DNA of 64,000 nucleotides from Pseudoalteromonas arabiensis (GTDB lineage Bacteria; Pseudomonadota; Gammaproteobacteria; Enterobacterales; Alteromonadaceae), in the NCBI RefSeq assembly GCF_001550155.1, contig NZ_LRUF01000008.1, positions 496,001 through 560,000 of the forward strand, given 5' to 3'. The notes under the pieces were generated by a model, which worked only from the letters and a program-made list of their open reading frames with translations, did no database searches and was not told the origin of the DNA. Made by a program: the position numbers and the translations under genes. Of this stretch, positions 29,765 to 37,627 are shown one piece after another. How positions within the stretch are numbered: position 1 is the stretch's first letter; each line of letters begins with the position of its first letter.

Positions 29765-31170
29765 ATGGGTTTACGTTTTAAAGTCCCGCATACACTTATC
29801 TTACTGCTAAGTATGATGGTCATTGCACTTATTGCTACTTGGCTAGTACCACAAGGTTTTTTCACCACAACACTCAGTGAATCTGGTCGCGAAATGGTCG
29901 TTGCTGGCACCTATCAAACAGTTGAAGAACGCCATTACTTAACCCCCTGGGATTTATTACAAGCCATCCCCCGCGCGTTTGCTGCTGCTCAGGATGTTAT
30001 TTTCTTTGTGTTAATTGTTGGCGGCGTCTTAGCTGTTGCACGTGCCACAGGTACAGTCGATGCACTTATTGGTAGGCTTTTAGAGCGCCACGGTAAAAAG
30101 CCGCAACGATTAATCTTTATGGTGGTATTTTGCTTTGCTTTAGCATCAAGCAGTATTGGTACCGCTGGTGAGTACATTCCCTTTGTTATTATTCTCGTCG
30201 CGCTTGTAAAGCAATGCGCCTAGATGCAATGACCGCTGTAGGTATGATAGTCGCTGGTTATGGTATTGGTTATGGTGTATCGGCATTTAACCCATTTACC
30301 GTATTAATCGCACAGCAAATTGCAGGGATCCCGGTTTACTCTGGGCTGTGGTTACGTTTAGCTATATTTATTCCATTTGTGCTCATTGGTTTTCATCATG
30401 TTTGGCAATACACCAAAAAGGTAGCGAACGATCCCTCTAAATCAATGATGATTGGCGTACCTTGCCCACTTGAAAATCAAACAGCAACCAGTTACCCAGC
30501 ACTTGCCCTACGCCATAAACTTATTTTAGGCAGCTTTATTATTACCCTTGCAATTGCAGTATGGGGCATCGCAACTAAGGGCTGGTATTTATACGAGCTA
30601 GGTGGTGTTTTTATTGCTTGGGGTGTGGTTGTCGCCATTTTAGGCAAACTCTCTGCTGATGAAGCAGCAAACAAATTTATAGAGGGCGTGTCTGATCTTG
30701 TTACAACCGCAGTCTTAATCGGTGTAGCACGCGGGATTGCCCTTATTTTAGAAGACGGCCAAATCCTCCATAGCTTGGTACATGGCATGTCGTTACCGCT
30801 ATCTTATGTATCAGCAGAAATATCAGCAATTGGCATGTTAGTTATTCAAACCCTGCTTAATACCTTTATCCCATCAGGTTCAGGGCAAGCTTATGTCACC
30901 ATGCCACTAATGGCTCCGCTGGGTGATTTAGTGGGTGTACCAAGACAAGTTGCCGTGCTTGCTTATCAATTTGGTGATGGCTTTTCCAATATGATCATTC
31001 CGACCAATGCCGTACTTATGGGTATTTTAGGCATGGCAGGCGTACCTTACGGACATTGGTTTAGATTCTGTTTACCACTACTGATTAAACTAATGGTCGC
31101 AGCATCGGTTGTATTAGTATTAGCTGTAATGTTTGGCTATGGCTTAGATGTGCAGCCCACACTAAATTGA
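29765..31170 (+). pseudogene. YfcC-family transporter split by a one-base frameshift
   Basis: Two overlapping frames make one YfcC-family transporter of about 468 residues. The first (29765-30223, 152 codons) ends AAALVKQCA-stop; the second (30214-31170, 318 codons) continues as MRLDAMTAVGMIVAGYGIGYG. If a T were added at the CTTGTAAA of 30203-30210, the reading becomes ALCKAMRLDAMTAVG without a break. The N-terminal part is PHTLILLLSMMVIALIATWLVPQG and the C-terminal part ends FIPSGSGQAYVTMPLMAPLGD and NMIIPTNAVLMGILG, with about 11-12 membrane helices. The family handles amino acids or peptides. It may be a real pseudogene, a sequencing error or, less likely, a programmed shift. Confidence 0.75.
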
Positions 31171-31183
31171 GTTAGTTGATTTT

Positions 31184-31208
31184 AAAAAAGCGCCTAGGGC
31201 GCTTTTTT
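31184..31208 (+). terminator. Strong terminator after the YfcC gene
   Basis: Perfect 11-bp arms AAAAAAGCGCC / GGCGCTTTTTT around TAG, 14 bases after the stop. It would end the peptide operon and marks the left edge of the anomalous region. Confidence 0.9.
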
Positions 31209-31671
31209 AGTTTATATAAACTAATTTTTAGAATACATTTTAGATAGAAATGCGTTGGAGCTGAAGGACGGCTCTGTGACAAAACCAGAACATTAGGCGT
31301 AACTTGATTCTGCCCCAAAATAAGTTAGGTTAAATGCTCTAACTGCTGCTTTGAGCAATCAAGATACAGTCTTACTCATCGAATGCTATTGGCTCTACTC
31401 CATAATCCAATATTCCACTAACTTTTATGTTGGTGATGACACAAATAACTGTATGAATATACAGTTTTGCTGTTATCCTCCCATAGTTAAGAAAATGAGC
31501 GACGAGCGCATTTTCTTTTTTCTGAATATATTTAGCACTGATAAAATATTAGAACTAGCAATGCATTACGTTATTTGTTACTAATAGATTTATTAATACA
31601 TAAGCGTGACATTGGCAGAAAGATGCGCGACGCGCGCACTATAAAATTGTTTGGCTATTCAAGGAGTACGA
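31209..31671. other. 463-bp intergenic region with an attI/attC-like core site
   Basis: No supported gene; a 77-codon frame (31351-31584) lacks family features. GTTAGGT at 31324-31330 fits the integron core GTTRRRY exactly, and the bases before it (AAAATAA) recall the A-rich flank of attI sites. An earlier TTAGGC lies at 31293-31298. GCGCGACGCGCGC near 31626 is a short dyad. The region probably contains the promoter of the next two genes. Confidence 0.4.
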
Positions 31672-32436
31672 GTGTCGGAACCAATTTTAGATTACGATGG
31701 CTATGAAAAGTCACTTGAAAAGATCCTTGAGGGTGTTACTAAAGATTATTATTCATCTTTTTTAGATATCAACCGCCATCAAGTTATGGTAAGTCGAGCA
31801 TATTTATGGGTTTCTGCTGCATTAATTGGTGTCTATGCTGCAGCATATGAAAAATTTTCATCTGTCATTTTAGTGAATTCTTGTTTGTTTTTGTTTAGTT
31901 TGTTCGCGTTACTATTTGCATGCGTTGGTTTTGGTATATGTCTATACTCTATTCCTGCAAGAAATGGCTATATGGCAATCCCTAAAAAAGGATGGGGGGA
32001 GTTTAGTAGAGGAGCTTATGACTTACTAAAAGGTAATAACCCCAAAGTATATTCAACTTTTCTCTCTACACAAATTGCTCGTGTAGATCAGGCTTATGCT
32101 CATAATTTTCAAACCAATTCACAACGAGCAACATTATTAAGAGTAACTTCTTGGATATTAATTTCTTCTTTTTTATTAGCCTTAATTTCAAGTACGATTG
32201 CAATAATTGATTCATTAAATATTTCACAACAAAAGGTAGCAACCCACATGAGTAATGAAAACGAAAACAATGATACGCAAACTAGTTCAGCTCCTACACC
32301 TTCACCACAATTATTAGTTCCGGAACCGCCACCAACAGCGGATATCGGTACAGGTGGTATTATTAGTACTCATAGTGCTGAATCTGTGCAGTCTCACACA
32401 GTATTTGCAACTGATAATGCTATTGAAAAAAAATAG
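31672..32436 (+). CDS. Unrecognised three-helix membrane protein, first gene of the cassette
   Basis: I do not recognise the family. The start is GTG 31672, because AAGGAG at 31661-31666 lies 5 bases before it; the frame could begin at TTG 31651. The product of 254 residues has a soluble N-terminal segment (1-41), two membrane helices (about 42-59 and 68-92), a soluble middle part (93-158), a third helix (159-180) and a Pro/Ser/Thr/Asn-rich tail (185-254) without structure. Two close helices between soluble helical parts recall SLATT-type effectors, but I cannot prove this. The stop TAG touches an attC-like sequence, as in integron cassettes. A metallo-hydrolase follows after 45 bases. Base use is AT-rich compared with neighbours. 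Confidence 0.7.
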   Translation: MSEPILDYDGYEKSLEKILEGVTKDYYSSFLDINRHQVMVSRAYLWVSAALIGVYAAAYEKFSSVILVNSCLFLFSLFALLFACVGFGICLYSIPARNGYMAIPKKGWGEFSRGAYDLLKGNNPKVYSTFLSTQIARVDQAYAHNFQTNSQRATLLRVTSWILISSFLLALISSTIAIIDSLNISQQKVATHMSNENENNDTQTSSAPTPSPQLLVPEPPPTADIGTGGIISTHSAESVQSHTVFATDNAIEKK

Positions 32437-32459
32437 CCTAACAAGAACATTAAACGGAA
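32435..32459 (+). repeat. Truncated attC-like sequence between the two cassette genes
   Basis: GCCTAACAAG at 32435-32444 overlaps the stop of the first gene and is followed by ATTAA and CGGA, the left part of VCR-like attC sites (R'' box). The central and right parts are absent; the next ORF starts 22 bases later. It may be a remnant left when two cassettes were fused. Short match, so moderate trust. Confidence 0.45.
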
Positions 32460-32481
32460 AAATTACAGTTGGAGTTTATCT

Positions 32482-33582
32482 ATGTTAAGAAGTTTTCATT
32501 CAGTAGGGCAAGGGGCTTTCTATACTGAAGAATTCTCCAACTTTGTTTCAGTATATGATTGCGGTACAGATACTGTTATTGGCTCAGGTAAATCATCGAC
32601 AAGAGAAAAAACCATAAAACACGAAATATTCTCTGTTTTTAATAAAAACGCTAAAGTTAATGTTTTGTTTATTTCTCACTTTCATCGAGACCATGTAAAC
32701 GGCCTTGAATGTTTACTGTCTAGGTGTAATGTTGACTATGTAGTGGTACCGTATTTACAGGAATTCTCAAGAATTGAGTTGTTTCTAGAAAGTTATATTG
32801 GAAACTCACGGTTTTTGAATGATCTAATATTAGATCCAGTAGGCTTGATCAATCGAGCTAGCCCTAAAACTAAGGTTATTTATGTACGTCCTTTCGAAAT
32901 ATTTAATGATGAAAGACAGATTGTACAGCTAGAAAACCTTGGTAATGGCGACTTTGTGAACAGTAATATTGCAATACGTTCAAGTGCAATTTCTTCTTGG
33001 GAATACATACCTTGCAATTTTGACTATGCTTCTAGAGCAGCTCTCTTAAAGTCAGAGTTTGAGAATCGCAATATATCAATATCTAATATTAATGACTTTG
33101 AAGTATTATGGAAGAATTCAAGAAAAAGAAAAGCAATAAAGGATTCATATACAAAGCTAAAAGGTAACTTTAATGCAACAACGATGACTGTCTACTCAGG
33201 ACCTTGTGGTGAGCATGATTTGGTAAAAATTGTCCATGACAGCACGTTCAGGCCTTATTATATAAACCGATACGTAGCATGTTTGTTTTTAGGTGATTTC
33301 GAAGCTAGTAAAAACTGGAATGATCTAGATAGAGCCTATAACGGTGTGTGGGATAATATTGGCTTGATCCAAATTCCTCATCATGGTGCAAAAGAAAACT
33401 ACACAAGCAAACTTAACAGTAAACCATATATGTATTCTGTCATATCTGCTGGCTCAGTTAATTCTCACAGGCATCCGCATTCATACACTACTGGTATGAT
33501 CCTAAAGAATAAAGGGATAATGAAAGTTGTAACTGAAAGTCCTGCAACGAGGCTTCAGTTTTCCATAGAACCTGAAATATAA
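32482..33582 (+). CDS. ComEC-type metallo-beta-lactamase-fold hydrolase, second gene of the cassette
   Basis: A 366-residue soluble protein with the fold of metallo-beta-lactamases. The binuclear metal motif is HFHRDH (His66, His68, Asp70, His71), the bridging Asp is in FLGDFEAS (about 272), and IPHHGAKENY (His300, His301) and SAGSVNSHRHPHSY (near 323-336) complete the ComEC/Rec2-like set of ligands. Relatives cleave nucleic acids or other phosphodiesters; the substrate here is unknown. Residues about 85-265 are a long insert without a known domain. It has a ribosome site TTGGAG, follows a membrane protein gene and runs into a long attC site. Together they form a candidate two-gene system. 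Confidence 0.75.
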   Translation: MLRSFHSVGQGAFYTEEFSNFVSVYDCGTDTVIGSGKSSTREKTIKHEIFSVFNKNAKVNVLFISHFHRDHVNGLECLLSRCNVDYVVVPYLQEFSRIELFLESYIGNSRFLNDLILDPVGLINRASPKTKVIYVRPFEIFNDERQIVQLENLGNGDFVNSNIAIRSSAISSWEYIPCNFDYASRAALLKSEFENRNISISNINDFEVLWKNSRKRKAIKDSYTKLKGNFNATTMTVYSGPCGEHDLVKIVHDSTFRPYYINRYVACLFLGDFEASKNWNDLDRAYNGVWDNIGLIQIPHHGAKENYTSKLNSKPYMYSVISAGSVNSHRHPHSYTTGMILKNKGIMKVVTESPATRLQFSIEPEI

Positions 33583-33705
33583 CAATCTATTTAAGATTGA
33601 TTTGCAACGCTTGGCATTTTTATTCCATTGTTGAGTTCAGTGTTGATGGTGGTAAGGTTAGGTTCAGTTCAGTGGTCGCGTTGTTCACACCTCAATGCGG
33701 CGTTA
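33577..33705 (+). repeat. VCR-like integron attC recombination site
   Basis: About 129 bases with the arms of an attC: TAAC at 33580-33583 in the stop codon of the MBL gene, ATTTAAG, GCAACGC at 33604-33610 and TTGGCATTTTTATTCCATTG on the left, then GTGTTGATGGTGG, GCGTTG at 33678-33683 and CTCAATGCGGCGTTA on the right. CAACGC pairs with GCGTTG, and TAAC with GTTA. The R'' box ATATAAC has one mismatch from RYYYAAC. The block order matches VCR and Pseudoalteromonas attC sites as I recall them. No integrase is in the window. Confidence 0.7.
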
Positions 33706-33748
33706 CCAAGGCCTTTCTTTTATACAGAACCGCCCTTAGGCTTTAACT

Positions 33749-34027
33749 TTACGTTCTATACAGCACTTTAATTACATGCCATCCAAAGCGCGTTTTCACT
33801 AAATGTGGCTCTAAGATTTCCCCGCTGAATGCTACTTTGTCAAACTGTGGCACCATTTGACCACGTCTAAATTCACCTAGGTCGCCGCCTTTTTTACCTG
33901 ACGGACAGGTTGAATGTTTTTTAGCTAAAGTCTGAAACTTCGCACCTTTTTTAAGTTGCTTGATAATGTCTTCAGCTTGTTCTTTGTGTTTAACTAAAAT
34001 GTGCAGTGCGTGCGCTGTATTTGCCAT
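33749..34027 (-). CDS. ppiC: Parvulin-type peptidyl-prolyl isomerase
   Basis: A 92-residue cytosolic prolyl isomerase very close to E. coli Ppi[58 protein letters not shown], then [16 protein letters not shown] 34027 ([11 protein letters not shown]) is chosen over the upstream ATG four codons earlier by this match. It lies in the opposite direction to the cassette, 44 bases beyond the attC site, so the cassette inserted downstream of its 3' end. Confidence 0.95.
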   Translation of the reverse strand: MANTAHALHILVKHKEQAEDIIKQLKKGAKFQTLAKKHSTCPSGKKGGDLGEFRRGQMVPQFDKVAFSGEILEPHLVKTRFGWHVIKVLYRT

Positions 34028-34090
34028 GGGAGATCTCAAAAATTTAAACGCACGTATTTTATCACGGCTAAGCTAACACAGCCACAAAGC

Positions 34091-34723
34091 CTATTGGCTT
34101 TTGTCTGGAGCTTGTAAAAAACCTTTCACTAAACAAAATTGTGCTAAATAATAACTACACATAATAGCGATATCAGCGTAAGAAAAGGGCATATAAAAAC
34201 GATTCAAAGCCAATATTGAGTCAGATATGACAAAAACCGCCCCACCTAATACTAAGAAGCCGTTCGATTTATCTGTCATCCAAGTAAGGCTTGCCATTAT
34301 CATCAAAACAATCGTATAGAAAATCACAGGGATAAGCATTTCATTTAAAGTGGGGTACAATAAGCAAAATACCCCTATCGCTAAAAATAAATAAAGCAGC
34401 AACACATCAGTGCGGTACTTTTTAACGGGTAGCATTGTGATGATGTAAAATAAGTGACTAACAAAGAATGCAGCTAAACCGCCTATAAACAGTTGCCCTG
34501 TATCAAGGGCTAGCAGTACATCCCCTAGCACTGAAAAACTAAGAGCTAATAATAAAGTAATAACAGTACGACTTTGAAATTGCCCTCGATATTTAACTAC
34601 CATCACAATTAAAAAGAGTATTGGCATTGCTTTTAATAGCGCAGTAATAGCTTGTGGAAGCGCAGGTTGTAACATCAATAGAGCGATGTAAAACGTTGCT
34701 AAGAGTAAATAGAGAATGTTCAT
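34091..34723 (-). CDS. YhhN-family (lysoplasmalogenase-like) membrane protein
   Basis: A 210-residue protein with about seven to eight membrane helices. The family marks are SFSVLGDVLLALDTGQ (about 62-77), VSHLFYI, and GGAVFVISDSILALNRF (about 155-171), with conserved Asp and Asn in the membrane. Mammalian TMEM86 relatives cleave vinyl-ether lysophospholipids; for bacteria the role is uncertain, as many lack plasmalogens. No clear ribosome site is seen. It is the last of a chain of minus-strand genes. Confidence 0.8.
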   Translation of the reverse strand: MNILYLLLATFYIALLMLQPALPQAITALLKAMPILFLIVMVVKYRGQFQSRTVITLLLALSFSVLGDVLLALDTGQLFIGGLAAFFVSHLFYIITMLPVKKYRTDVLLLYLFLAIGVFCLLYPTLNEMLIPVIFYTIVLMIMASLTWMTDKSNGFLVLGGAVFVISDSILALNRFYMPFSYADIAIMCSYYLAQFCLVKGFLQAPDKSQ

Positions 34724-34783
34724 TTTTTGTTATTGTTGTTGTTCGTTCCCAATAACGACAATAGCAAGCTTTAAATAAAAAGT

Positions 34784-35182
34784 TTATAGAAAATGCTGTT
34801 TTTGTTTTTCAGTCAGCAATCTGCACTGTGTTTGCTTTCCAAAAAATCGGTACCGGTTACGACCTACCCAATCATAAAAACGATCACGCAAGCCTTTTGG
34901 GATTAAATAAAGCACTTTAGCCATAGAGAATGGAAAGCCTAATTTAGTGGCAATAAATAACACAGCATCACTTTGTTTATATAGCTGGTTTTTATCAATC
35001 ACTAACATTGAGGAAAGTGGATCGTCAACTTGATGCGCCTTTAATAAACGTTCACCTTTATCACTTTGCATGGGGCATAACTTAAAGGTTATTTGCTTAT
35101 CAAAGCGAAGAATAAAGCGCACACAAAAATGGCACAGGTTGCACTGACCATCAAACAAGATAATTGGGTTACTCGTTGGCAA
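34784..35182 (-). CDS. DCC-family thiol-disulfide oxidoreductase-like protein
   Basis: A 132-residue protein with the DCC motif DGQCNLCHFCV near residues 10-20 (Asp, CxxC). The rest follows the family: FDKQITFKLCPMQSDKG, VIDKNQLYKQSDAVLFIATKLGFPF, RDRFYDWVGRNRYRFFGK. Such proteins are expected to have a thioredoxin-like redox role, not shown. It starts 2 bases after the stop of the MDR gene, so it is co-transcribed with it. Confidence 0.85.
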   Translation of the reverse strand: MPTSNPIILFDGQCNLCHFCVRFILRFDKQITFKLCPMQSDKGERLLKAHQVDDPLSSMLVIDKNQLYKQSDAVLFIATKLGFPFSMAKVLYLIPKGLRDRFYDWVGRNRYRFFGKQTQCRLLTEKQKQHFL

Positions 35183-35184
35183 AC

Positions 35185-36207
35185 CTAACCGCTTACTTGT
35201 ACAACTTGTTTGCCCGTTAAGCCACCAGCAAGTTGTTTATTTAATGCAGTTGAAACAGCTTCAGCGGTAAAATCTACAGCATGAATTTGCGGCAATTTGA
35301 TCTCGCCTCTGGCTGCATTATCAAGTAATAAATTACCCATAAAACTCAGCCTTTGCTGAGCACATAAGCTATTTGCAAGCCACGCACCGCCTAAAGACAC
35401 AATGCCAATGTTAGGTGCACGCCTGAACATGAGCTCTTGTTCAAATTTAGGTAGTTCATTTAAACACGCAATGTGGCCACAAAAACGCATTAACTCAACG
35501 TTACGAATGGTGGTATCGCCACCAATACAGTCAAGCACGGCATCAAAACCTTGGGGGCCAAGCTCACGACGAATCTTATCTTCAAGTTTTGGGTCTTTGT
35601 AATCAAACACCACATCAGCACCTAGTTGCTTAAGTAACTTATGATTGTGTTTGCTAGCAGTGGTAAACACTGTTGCCCCACGTTGCTTAGCAAATTGAAT
35701 AGCAAACTGACCTACCCCCCCTGCGCCTGCATCAATAAACAGTGAATCCCCTTCGCTTAGCTGCAACTTATCAAGGGCAATTAATGCCGTCATACCTGAA
35801 CACGGTAAGGTTGCGGCATCACACGGTGAGACGTTATCTGGCACAACCGACACTGCATAGTTTGGCACTGTTGTGTATTCAGATAATACACCTTGGTCGC
35901 CAAGGCTAGCGTGCCACACAACACGTGCGCCTACGCCAGGAAACACACCTTTATTGGCATGAATCACAACACCTACAGCATCATGACCAAGTATATGGGG
36001 ATAACTCCACTTGCAAAACCCCTGCTTTGCAAAGTTAGCATCCCCATGGTTTAAGCCCACATATTCAACTTTGATCAAAAGCTCGTTGCCTTCAGGGCAA
36101 GGGACTGGCACAGATAACTCCGATAACGCGATAGCGTCATTAGGCTCAAGCAGTGCTAGTGCGCGCATTGTTGAAGGAAGATCAGTGTTTTTTTGAATAT
36201 GTGACAT
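35185..36207 (-). CDS. Zinc-independent MDR-family quinone oxidoreductase-like protein
   Basis: A 340-residue medium-chain dehydrogenase/reductase. The cofactor fold carries DAGAGGVGQFAIQFAKQRGATV (about 158-178). GHDAVGVV is near 73-80 and the catalytic-domain cysteines for structural zinc are absent, so it fits quinone-oxidoreductase-like members using NADPH. The gene follows the OMF of a MexEF-OprN-like pump by 13 bases. In Pseudomonas the MDR gene mexS lies at the mexT-mexEF-oprN locus, and its loss raises pump output, so a linked role is plausible. Sequence identity to MexS was not tested. Confidence 0.82.
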   Translation of the reverse strand: MSHIQKNTDLPSTMRALALLEPNDAIALSELSVPVPCPEGNELLIKVEYVGLNHGDANFAKQGFCKWSYPHILGHDAVGVVIHANKGVFPGVGARVVWHASLGDQGVLSEYTTVPNYAVSVVPDNVSPCDAATLPCSGMTALIALDKLQLSEGDSLFIDAGAGGVGQFAIQFAKQRGATVFTTASKHNHKLLKQLGADVVFDYKDPKLEDKIRRELGPQGFDAVLDCIGGDTTIRNVELMRFCGHIACLNELPKFEQELMFRRAPNIGIVSLGGAWLANSLCAQQRLSFMGNLLLDNAARGEIKLPQIHAVDFTAEAVSTALNKQLAGGLTGKQVVQVSG

Positions 36208-36220
36208 TTAATACTCTGAG

Positions 36221-37627
36221 TTAAAGGTTGTTTAGTTCAAAGCTCCAGCGACCATTAAACGCTTGATAAGCGCTCACTTTGGCCTGCAATGAAGCAATGG
36301 TTGAATCAACAGCATTTTCTTGCGCTATTAAAACATCCTGTCGAGCATCTAACAACTCTAAGTAAGGAATTTGCCCTTCTTCGTACATTGCTTGTGCTTG
36401 ACCAAATGCTTTATTCGCATAATTAAAACGCTCGTCAGCGAAGTTCAACTGCTCACTTTGTTTGACTAACCTTTGCAGCGTAAGTTCACTGTCGCTTATC
36501 GCTTTTAACACTTTACTTTGGTAATCACTATAAGCCGCTTCACTTAAAAATTGCTGCGCATCACGTTGAGCTAATAATGCAGGATAACTCAGCAATGACC
36601 ATTCAACTTTTGGCGTCACTTGCCATTGCTGTACGGTATCTTCTAAGCCATTGCTAGTTAAGCTCACTACGCCTGCAAACCCTGCCAGACTAATATCGGG
36701 CAAAAGTGCTTTTGAAGCTGCAACACTCAGTGAATAAGCCTGACTAAACTGATACAAGGCACTGGTGATATCGGGTCTCAGTGCCATTGCTTCACTGGCT
36801 TTATTAAACGACACACTAAATTCGTGGCTTAATAACTCAGGCTCTTCTATTAATGATATGTCACTTGCGAGTCGCCCTGTCAGTACCGCAAGGGTTGCCA
36901 AGTCGCGATATTGCAAATAACTAAGCTCAGGAATAAGGGCTTGTTGCTGCTTTAACTGAGCAAGAGTACGGTTAAGGTCAAGCTCATTCGCAACCCCCTC
37001 CTCTACTCGCGCTTTGAGCACATCAATACTTTGCTCGAGTGCCTCGATTTGCATCTCAATAATCGCTTGCTTTTGCACATTACCTTGATAGCTTACATAG
37101 CCTTGCACTACGGCTGAAACCACTTCAACCTGTAATGCTCTGAGCTGCTCTGCTTGGTTAAGTGCCCCCGCATTGGCAGCATCGACTAACGCGGTAATTC
37201 GGCCAAACAAATCAAGCTGCCAGTTTACGTTTACCCCTGCGTTTGATTGGCGCGTAATTGCGCCATCTAAACTGCTCCGCTCTGCGCCCACGCTTAGGCT
37301 GCCCTGCGGATAATAATCCGCACGGGCTGCACCTAAACGGGCGATGGCTGCATCCAGTTGAAGTTGACTGGTTTTTAAATCGTGATTCATTGCTAATGCA
37401 TCAGTCACTAAATTGTTTAACTGTGCTGAATCTAAACGACGCCACCAGTTATTTTCGCTCGCACCTTGGTTTTGTTCACCAATTTGTGTATCGCTTACAA
37501 ATTGTGTCAGGCTCACTTGCTGCTCTTGCATATCGACGCTTTGAGCGCACCCAGCTAATACGCCAGCTAACAGTATTGCACTTAAAACTTTGCCTTGTTT
37601 AAAGATTGCATGAAGAGGCTTATGCAT
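36221..37627 (-). CDS. RND efflux outer-membrane factor (OprN/NodT type lipoprotein)
   Basis: A 468-residue OMF. Two ATG codons in tandem (37630, 37627) follow AGGAG; the second is better spaced. A lipoprotein signal ends in LAGC (about Cys27). Two OEP domains follow, with SGNVDWQLDLFGRI-like, ALRPDITSALYQFSQA and EEGQIPYLELLDARQDVL as marks. It overlaps the RND gene end by 8 bases. It is the outer-membrane channel of the second pump in the window. Confidence 0.92.
   Translation of the reverse strand: MHKPLHAIFKQGKVLSAILLAGVLAGCAQSVDMQEQQVSLTQFVSDTQIGEQNQGASENNWWRRLDSAQLNNLVTDALAMNHDLKTSQLQLDAAIARLGAARADYYPQGSLSVGAERSSLDGAITRQSNAGVNVNWQLDLFGRITALVDAANAGALNQAEQLRALQVEVVSAVVQGYVSYQGNVQKQAIIEMQIEALEQSIDVLKARVEEGVANELDLNRTLAQLKQQQALIPELSYLQYRDLATLAVLTGRLASDISLIEEPELLSHEFSVSFNKASEAMALRPDITSALYQFSQAYSLSVAASKALLPDISLAGFAGVVSLTSNGLEDTVQQWQVTPKVEWSLLSYPALLAQRDAQQFLSEAAYSDYQSKVLKAISDSELTLQRLVKQSEQLNFADERFNYANKAFGQAQAMYEEGQIPYLELLDARQDVLIAQENAVDSTIASLQAKVSAYQAFNGRWSFELNNL

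Noticed and set aside
30200..30223. Programmed ribosomal frameshift in the YfcC gene
   Set aside because: There is no slippery heptamer or clear pseudoknot at the junction, and a missing T explains the data more simply.
31351..31584. 77-codon plus-strand frame within the region before the cassette genes
   Set aside because: Composition is Tyr/Cys-rich and random-like, the start has no ribosome site, and no domain is visible.
31210..33748. Search for an integron integrase, a tRNA attachment site or transposase to explain the cassette
   Set aside because: None is present in either strand, so a phage or IS origin has no support; only the attC-like sites remain.
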